Source: Clostridia bacterium
GTDB taxonomy: Bacteria > Bacillota > Clostridia > Oscillospirales > CAG-272
DNA length: 35,342 bases
Direction: 5' to 3'
Assembly: GCA_017936565.1 (NCBI GenBank)
Contig: JAGBFG010000023.1
Location: 1 to 35,342, forward strand
Shown: piece by piece, positions 30,336 through 35,342 of the stretch
Numbering within the stretch: position 1 is the stretch's first letter
How the letters are laid out: each line of letters opens with the position of its first letter
Made by a program: the position numbers and the translations under genes
Notes under the pieces: model-generated
Databases searched by the model: none
What the model saw: the letters and a program-made list of their open reading frames with translations, nothing else
Told to the model about the DNA's origin: nothing

Positions 30336-32381
30336 TCATACGCTTTCCTTGGGGAAACGGCGCTTGTGGGGTATTTCCTCTTCCTTGCGGTAAGAGGCAA
30401 GCAGCGCCTTGGCTTCGGCAGGCGACTCCACGGAGAAAATAAAATGCTCTCCGTCAAGGCCCGCCTCTTGCAGCTCTTTTCTTTTGTCGCCCATATAGGT
30501 GGGTAGACTGTTAAAAATCAGATTGCGGTGCAAATACTCCCGCATAAAGGGAAAATCAACACCCTTGTGGTCACGCAAGGCGGCGCTATCGCACCGCGCG
30601 CATCCGAAATTATCCTTGATAAAGCAGCGCTCCGTCACCATCAAGGGAATTCTGCCAAAAACGCAAGCACCACCCTCTTTTATCTGCCGTATCTCTTTAA
30701 GTGACAGCTCAGGCGACAAAACAAACGCCGAAAAGCCAAGCGCGCGATAAGCATTAGCGCTCTGCTTGTTGGTGATATTCAAGCGGAAATCCCCCATAAG
30801 GGAAAAACCCCATTTGGCAGCCAAGCGCGCGCTGCCAAGCCCGCCGCACAAGGCAACCGTCACCCCGCGCTCCTTGGCTTGCTTTAACAAGACCTCAATA
30901 TCCTTTTCCTCGGCGTCGGTCAGAACGGGGGGCATCAGAATGCCCTTGGGTGTCTTTTTCGCCTCGGGCAAGCGAAAGAGGGGCAAAAAGTCAATATCGA
31001 AAAACGAGCGGTCTATACTCTCAAACACGTCAACACGGTAAAAAACCACGGTGCGCCAAGGACGGTCCTTGGGCAAAACGAGCGGCGGCGCAGAGAAAAG
31101 CACGTTATGGGCAGCCTTGCGAGGTATGACGTCCTCTCTTTTGCTTTTGAGCATCGCTTCGAGTGCCATAACACCCTCTCGGCGCAGGGCATTTTGCGCG
31201 CCGACAGGCAAAAACAGCCCCTTATCCAAAACAACCGAAAGCCTCTCCTTGGGCAAAACGAAGTGCGTTGCGCCCATTTTGCAAAGCCTTTCCTTCAAGG
31301 ACTCCTCTTCCAAGGCGGCGTTTTGCGCAATCAAGGGGGTTTGTCCCGTCACTGTCACCTCGCAAGACCCATAAACGAGCGAGAGCCTTGCCTTTTCTCC
31401 CTGCCTTATCTCTGCCTTGCCCGACAAAACCAAGGGCTTTGGCAGAAAGGCTTTTGTTTCTATGGACTTGGTGCTGTCCTTGTCCGCTTGGGAGCGCACG
31501 CCCAGCATTCCTTTTCCAAGACGCTCTGTATAATAGCCGTCCGTAAAGCCCCCGCGGGAAAACAGCCTTGCCAAATACTCCATTTCCTCGGCGGTGGCAG
31601 ACCGACCTTGGTCTAAAAGGCGACGGTAAAGGCGTGTTACGCCGTATACGTAATCGGGCGATTTCATTCTTCCCTCAATTTTCAAGGAAGCAATACCCGA
31701 GGAAATCAAGGAAGGAATATGCTCCGCCAAGCACAAATCCTTCAAGCTTAGCGCATAACCTTCTCTATACGGCAAGCGGCAGGGCTGAGCGCAGGTACCG
31801 CGGTTTCCGCTTCTTCCCCCCACCAAAGAGGAAAACAGGCATTGCCCCGAATGACAAACGCAAAGCGCCCCGTGCAAAAACACCTCTATTTCCAAGGGCG
31901 TTTTCTCTACCAAGGCGGCAATATTCTCTGCCGAAAGCTCCCTTGCGGGCACCACTCTTGAAAAGCCCATCTCGGCAAGCGCATTTGCTCCCTCTGCCGA
32001 ATGAATCGACATTTGCGTAGAAGCGTGAAGCGGAAGGCGGGGAAAATGCTCGCTTATATAGCGGGCAAGCCCCATATCCGCGACAATGACGCCATTTGCC
32101 CCGACCTCGTCTAAAAAGGCGATATAGTCCGTCGCGTCCTTCCATTCTCTTTCAAAAAGCAGGGTGTTTACTGCCACGTATACCTTCACACCGTGCCCGT
32201 GGGCATACACAAGCGCCTTTTCCAAGGCTTCTCTTGAAAAATTGCCCGCGTAGGCGCGCGCGGAAAACGCCTCGCCCCCTAAATAAACGGCGTCAGCGCC
32301 GCCTTCGATTGCGGCATAAAGGGCTTCCTCTGTTCCCACAGGAGCCAAAAGCTCGGGTATTTCCTGCTTTCTTCTTGCCAT
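30336..32381 (-). CDS. U32 family peptidase / RlhA-like protein
   Basis: A 681-aa protein. The N-terminal U32 domain begins ELLAPVGTEEALYAAIEGGADAVYLGG and carries 'HASTQMSIHSAEGA', 'VFLHGALCVCHSGQCLFSS' and GRSGNRGTCAQPCRLPY, with the conserved cysteines thought to hold an Fe-S cluster. The middle resembles DUF3656, and a second TIM-barrel-like half ends with 'ERCFIKDNFGCARCDS'. Relatives include RlhA, which hydroxylates 23S rRNA C2501, and collagenase-like PrtC; the rRNA role is the better guess. AAAGGA lies five bases before the ATG. It is first in a four-gene minus-strand cluster (gaps 53-65 bp). A minus-strand TACAAT inside the 13-bp repeat at 32453-32465 may be its -10. Confidence 0.9.
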   Translation of the reverse strand: MARRKQEIPELLAPVGTEEALYAAIEGGADAVYLGGEAFSARAYAGNFSREALEKALVYAHGHGVKVYVAVNTLLFEREWKDATDYIAFLDEVGANGVIVADMGLARYISEHFPRLPLHASTQMSIHSAEGANALAEMGFSRVVPARELSAENIAALVEKTPLEIEVFLHGALCVCHSGQCLFSSLVGGRSGNRGTCAQPCRLPYREGYALSLKDLCLAEHIPSLISSGIASLKIEGRMKSPDYVYGVTRLYRRLLDQGRSATAEEMEYLARLFSRGGFTDGYYTERLGKGMLGVRSQADKDSTKSIETKAFLPKPLVLSGKAEIRQGEKARLSLVYGSCEVTVTGQTPLIAQNAALEEESLKERLCKMGATHFVLPKERLSVVLDKGLFLPVGAQNALRREGVMALEAMLKSKREDVIPRKAAHNVLFSAPPLVLPKDRPWRTVVFYRVDVFESIDRSFFDIDFLPLFRLPEAKKTPKGILMPPVLTDAEEKDIEVLLKQAKERGVTVALCGGLGSARLAAKWGFSLMGDFRLNITNKQSANAYRALGFSAFVLSPELSLKEIRQIKEGGACVFGRIPLMVTERCFIKDNFGCARCDSAALRDHKGVDFPFMREYLHRNLIFNSLPTYMGDKRKELQEAGLDGEHFIFSVESPAEAKALLASYRKEEEIPHKRRFPKESV

Positions 32382-32452
32382 AGCGTTCCTTTCCCGCGCC
32401 CGTTTTCAATGACAAAGGACTGGGGCGTTTCTTTCTTTTTTTCCTCGTTTTT

Positions 32453-32626
32453 TATTGTATCATAAAAAAGCCGTGAAATCTACGATTTCGTTTTGCGAGC
32501 TCTGTTCGCCCCCATCGGCTAAGCCGATGCGGCTTATTCCTGATGGTATCCACTCTTCGCCTTTGGCGAAGTGCCGCACGCTGTGCGCACTTGGCGGCTT
32601 TGCCGCCTGTGGATATTGTATCATAA
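32453..32626. repeat. Hairpin island between 13-bp direct repeats
   Basis: TATTGTATCATAA occurs at 32453-32465 and 32614-32626. The 148 bp between contain stem-loops with three-base loops: CATCGGC-TAA-GCCGATG, CTTCGCC-TTT-GGCGAAG (32555-32571) and GGCGGC-TTT-GCCGCC, with outer arms TATCCAC/GTGGATA. Noncoding. The direct repeats look like target duplications or a recombination product. Confidence 0.7.
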
Positions 32627-32684
32627 TTCGCCCGAAAAAAAAAGAGCTTTTGTAAAAAACATTGTCTGATTTTTGTAAAACCTC

Positions 32685-32712
32685 TTGCTTTTTTTATTGT
32701 TTTGTGTATAAT
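32685..32712 (+). promoter_or_regulatory. Promoter of the sugar kinase gene
   Basis: TTGCTT (32685-32690), 16 bp, TATAAT (32707-32712). Confidence 0.75.
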
Positions 32713-32743
32713 AATAAAAAACGCTCCTCGAAAGGATGCCGCT

Positions 32744-33808
32744 ATGAAAGATTCTTTTGAAATATTAAAAGATTTATACGGACAAGAGGTAGACCCCACC
32801 CCGTATGGCAACGGGCATATTAACCGTACATACGTTTCCAAGGGCAAGCCCCGTTTGATTGTTCAGCAAATCAACACCCACGTTTTTCCGCGCCCCTTGG
32901 ATATGATGAACAACATCGTTGCCGTGACGAAGCACCTGACAAAAAAATTAGTGGCGGCGGGCAAGGACCCCCTTCGCGCGACCTTAACGGTTGTTCCCAA
33001 CAAAAACGGAGAGAACGTTTCCGTCATCGGAAACGACTATTACCGTGCGTATCTCTTTGTCGAGGACTCGGTTTGCTACGACCTTGTTTCTCCTGCCATT
33101 TTGGAAGAGGCGGGCAAATCCTACGGAGCGTTCCAGCAGCTTTTGGCAGACTTCCCTGCCGAAACGCTCTTTGAAACCATTCCTCATTTTCACGATACGC
33201 CAAGCCGCTATGTGACCTTTACCGAGGTTCTTGAAAGGGACGCGCACGGGCGCGCCGCTTCCTGCAAAGAAGAAATTGCGTTCTTCAAGGCACACGAGGA
33301 CTTTTATCACACAGTACAAGACCGTCTTGACAGCGGCGTCTTGCCCTTGGCTGTCACGCACAACGACACCAAAATCAACAACATTCTGTTTGACAAGGAC
33401 GGAAAAGGGCTTTGCGTCATTGATTTGGACACCGTTATGCCCGGCTCTCGCCTGTATGACTTTGGAGATGCTCTGCGCACAGGCGCGGCTACCGCCGCCG
33501 AGGACGAAGAGGATTTGGAAAAGGTCGGCTTTGACGAAGAAAAATTCGCCGCCTTCGCCCGTGGCTATTTAAGCACCGTCAAGGACGCAATGACCGAGGA
33601 AGAAATACAACTTTTGCCCGAATCCTTCCTGCTTCTGACGTTAGAGTGCGGTATGCGCTTCTTGACCGACTATTTAGACGGAGATAACTATTTCCGCATT
33701 CATAAGCCAAACCACAATTTAATCCGCGCCCGCAACCAGATGAAGCAGGCGATTGAAATTGAAAAGCGCCTGCCGCAGCTTCACGAAATTGTGAGGGAAA
33801 GCACCTGA
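32744..33808 (+). CDS. APH-fold sugar kinase, NahK-like
   Basis: A 354-aa kinase with the aminoglycoside-phosphotransferase fold. Catalytic loop THNDTKINNILFD and metal-binding 'VIDLDTVMPG' are followed by YDFGDALRTGA, a combination found in N-acetylhexosamine 1-kinases (NahK) that phosphorylate GlcNAc/GalNAc for salvage of mucin and milk glycans. The N-terminal 'PTPYGNGHINRTYVSKG' and 'RLIVQQINTHVFPRPLDMMNNI' also fit. The ATG at 32744 follows AAAGGA by seven bases. It is monocistronic, with promoter and terminator. No lacto-N-biose phosphorylase gene is near, so a NahK activity is inference. nagB in this window could feed on the same sugars. Confidence 0.88.
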   Translation: MKDSFEILKDLYGQEVDPTPYGNGHINRTYVSKGKPRLIVQQINTHVFPRPLDMMNNIVAVTKHLTKKLVAAGKDPLRATLTVVPNKNGENVSVIGNDYYRAYLFVEDSVCYDLVSPAILEEAGKSYGAFQQLLADFPAETLFETIPHFHDTPSRYVTFTEVLERDAHGRAASCKEEIAFFKAHEDFYHTVQDRLDSGVLPLAVTHNDTKINNILFDKDGKGLCVIDLDTVMPGSRLYDFGDALRTGAATAAEDEEDLEKVGFDEEKFAAFARGYLSTVKDAMTEEEIQLLPESFLLLTLECGMRFLTDYLDGDNYFRIHKPNHNLIRARNQMKQAIEIEKRLPQLHEIVREST

Positions 33809-33896
33809 TATTTTCCACTCGCCTTCCGGTGCGCCCGCCGAAAGCGAAACGAAAAGCGCTCGCGGGAAGCAATAGGCAAAAAAGCAAAAAAGGCGC

Positions 33897-33930
33897 AAGC
33901 CATCGCGAAAAACAACCGCGATGGCTTTTT
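33897..33930 (+). terminator. Terminator after the NahK-like gene
   Basis: AAGCCATCGCG (33897-33907), 9-nt loop, CGCGATGGCTT (33917-33927), then TTT. The 11-bp stem has purine/pyrimidine shoulders and may act both ways. Confidence 0.85.
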
Positions 33931-34000
33931 CTTTGCGCTTCCTTTCTTACAACCCTCTTTGCAGCGCTTGTTTATAAACGTATAAAATGCAGATTTTCTC

Positions 34001-34029
34001 TTGCAATTTTTCCCCAAAACGTGTATAAT
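34001..34029 (+). promoter_or_regulatory. Promoter of the TM2-like gene
   Basis: TTGCAA (34001-34006), 17 bp, TATAAT (34024-34029). The roughly 140-nt leader holds GAAGC-GTTTT-GCTTC and GCTTGCG-N10-CGCAAGC, so it may be structured; no known riboswitch seen. Confidence 0.78.
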
Positions 34030-34174
34030 GTAAGTGCTGACAAGCAAAGGACGGTGTTGGGGAAGCGTTTTGCTTCTGTTTCCGTTTTTTGCACGGCAAC
34101 AAAAGAGGCTTGCGTTTTTCGGTGCGCAAGCTTCACCCAATACATTTCATATTTAGACCTTGAAGGAGAAAAAA

Positions 34175-34399
34175 ATGGACAACGAAGTTTCTCGTTTTTT
34201 ACTGACCTTTTTCCTTGGTTGGATTGGTAGCCTCATTATCAACCATACGTCCTTGAAGCCCGAGGGATACACCTCTCGCACGGGCGCGTACCTCATTCTT
34301 TCCTACATTACTTGCGGCATTTACGGATTGGTTGCTTCTATCTGCAATCTCACCTTTGACCCCGCAAAAGAAAAAAACATAGGATACAAGAAGGACTAA
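34175..34399 (+). CDS. Small TM2-like membrane protein
   Basis: A 74-aa protein with two hydrophobic helices, about residues 6-24 and 37-58. The pattern 'RFLLTFFLGWIGSLIINH' then 'AYLILSYITCGIYGLVASI' is TM2-like, with FLGWIGxxxF-type first helix and GIYGLVA second helix. The linker is polar (TSLKPEGYTSRTG) and the C-terminus is charged. GAAGGAG lies just before the ATG at 34175. It has its own promoter, a long leader and a terminator at 34449, so it is monocistronic. Function of such proteins in Bacillota is unknown. Confidence 0.8.
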   Translation: MDNEVSRFLLTFFLGWIGSLIINHTSLKPEGYTSRTGAYLILSYITCGIYGLVASICNLTFDPAKEKNIGYKKD

Positions 34400-34448
34400 T
34401 TTTCTCTCGCGCGACAAGCGCGCATAAAAAACCAATACACCGAAACAG

Positions 34449-34477
34449 CAAGGGCAGACACAAACGGTCTGCCCTTG
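34449..34477 (+). terminator. Terminator after the TM2-like gene
   Basis: CAAGGGCAGAC (34449-34459), 7-nt loop, GTCTGCCCTTG (34467-34477), then TTTGCGTTT. The stem is perfect over 11 bp. Confidence 0.8.
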
Positions 34478-34754
34478 TTTGCGTTTATCAGCCCTTCTCT
34501 CTTCCCTTCGGTATACCGAAAAGAAAAGATGGTGTCTTTTCACGCGCACCCAAGCATTTCAATGCAAATTGCTGAATGCAAAAGTCTGACTTTCTGAAGA
34601 GGTCATACTTTTTTAAGGCGCGGCTTTTTGTGGAGGGCGGCGGCTTGCGCCTGCTTTTTCCGTCCACAAAACAATAAAAAAACGGGAAAATGTCTTTTCA
34701 CGCCCGTCCAAGCGGTTCAATGCAAAACGCTGAATGCATAATGCATAATGCAGA

Positions 34755-34895
34755 ATGAAAATTGAAAATCAGGTTGGCGGAAACGGTGGCAATGGCGGTA
34801 ATGGCGGCAAAGGTAGCAAAGGCGGCGTTTTTAAGATGGCTTGCTGTGGTATGCACTTGCTTTTTTCGTCTGCCAAAAGCCAAAAATCAAGATAA
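34755..34895 (+). other. Possible small Gly-rich ORF inside the repeat array
   Basis: An open frame of 46 codons starting MKIENQVGGNGGNGG, with GGKGSKGG and a short unrelated tail. No ribosome site precedes it, and it lies inside a repeat copy. It may be a decayed piece of a Gly-rich repeat protein gene. Confidence 0.3.
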
Positions 34896-35239
34896 CACCT
34901 TTTCACACGCGCCCAAGCGGTTTGATGCAAATTGAAAATTGAAATTCGAAAGTAGAAAATCAGCCCGGGGTAAAGGCGGAGCGGATGGAAACGGCAGAAA
35001 TGGCGTCTTTTCTTCAATGCAGAATACAAAATGCTGAATAGAAAATGGAAAGTGGAAAGTGAAAATGGAAAGTGGAAAGTGAAAATGGAAAAGTCCGGCT
35101 TCCAAAAGAGGTCAGGCTTTTTGTTGTTTTATGGGAGAGGCTTTTTGATGGGCGGCGGCTTTTGTTTGCTCTTTTTGCGCCACTAAAAAGCAAGGAAAAG
35201 TCTTTTCACACGCCCCCATGCGGTTCAAATGAATTGAAA

Positions 35240-35342
35240 ATGGAAAATCAGCTCGGTGGTAAGGGTGGAACTGGTGGCAAAGGCAGTAACGGTGACAACA
35301 GCAGCAATGGTGGTAAAGGTGTAAATGGTGGTGATGGCGGAA
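35240..35342 (+). other. Possible Gly-rich ORF running off the window
   Basis: An open frame from ATG at 35240 to the window end, starting MENQLGGKGGTGGKGSNG and continuing with NGG/KGV repeats (34 codons so far). It shares its MENQ/MKIENQ opening with the frame at 34755. No clear ribosome site; the real extent is unknown. Confidence 0.35.

Larger units (their letters stand above)
34535..35342. repeat. Degenerate repeat array with Gly-rich coding fragments
   Basis: Four copies of a unit starting (T/C)CTTTTCAC(G/A)C with CCAAGCGGTT and AATGCAAA occur at 34535, 34693, 34898 and 35201. Copies 2, 3 and 4 are followed by an A-rich GAAAATTGAAAATCAG-like stretch and then a G-rich segment reading as Gly-Gly-Asn/Lys repeats. 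Two further blocks (about 34578-34690 and 35086-35200) are alignable with each other. The G-rich segment after copy 3 is frameshifted. No other gene is evident in this last 0.8 kb, and the array continues past the window. Confidence 0.7.

Overview
The window looks like a chromosome segment of an anaerobic Bacillota (class Clostridia), probably an uncultured gut lineage. Evidence for this: consensus sigma-A promoters (TTGACA, 16-17 bp, TATAAT), strong AAGGAG ribosome sites, many U-tailed terminators, Bacillota-type AddA and RnmV, a cobalamin riboswitch with an ECF-type S component, and YfcC/DcuC-type anaerobe transport. There is no rRNA, canonical tRNA, CRISPR array or recognisable transposase. 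The taxonomy is inferred from gene content only.

Layout. (1) 1-4.6 kb is accessory DNA: hairpin-rich intergenic repeats, a one-TM orphan protein, two separate modules built the same way (small Xre repressor, palindromic or repeated operators, divergent small gene), a small membrane protein with a 15-bp in-frame tandem repeat, and nagB. (2) 4.6-9.4 kb: a PlsC-like acyltransferase with zinc ribbon, a VTT/TVP38 membrane protein and a YfcC/DcuC transporter overlap as one operon. Next comes a cobalamin riboswitch controlling a transcobalamin-C-like (DUF4430) lipoprotein coupled to an ECF S-component, which looks like a corrinoid uptake pair. (3) 9.4-15.8 kb: a YgjV protein, an ASCH-GH43 fusion, a 141-bp hairpin element, then on the minus strand a second YgjV, an HTH-esterase fusion and a TerD-domain protein.

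(4) 15.8-16.1 kb, minus strand: a circularly permuted tRNA-like RNA with its own promoter and terminator. Its 3' tRNA half precedes its 5' half and the acceptor stem is closed by a short loop. This is the architecture of YrlA-class bacterial Y RNAs. It lies directly upstream of the 680-aa TerD-domain protein and I consider it the most interesting feature. (5) 16.2-25.7 kb, plus strand: M20 dipeptidase, ArsB/NhaD-type transporter, a TIR-LRR protein, truB, addA. (6) 25.7-26.5 kb: a SLOG-family gene with a long structured leader, bracketed by two copies of the same terminator. (7) 26.5-32.4 kb, minus strand: U32 peptidase, Maf-Nth fusion, rnmV, serine beta-lactamase-like hydrolase. (8) 32.4-35.3 kb: a hairpin island between 13-bp direct repeats, a NahK-like sugar kinase, a TM2-like small protein, and a degenerate repeat array with Gly-rich coding fragments that runs off the window.

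Three proteins join domains usually encoded separately (ASCH-GH43, HTH-esterase, Maf-Nth). The first two keep a ribosome site and start codon at the junction, so they may also be made as the separate enzymes. Possible immunity or stress genes are scattered rather than in one island: TIR-LRR, two SLOG proteins, the TerD protein with the Y-like RNA, and the Xre modules. All function calls come from reading motifs, not from database searches.
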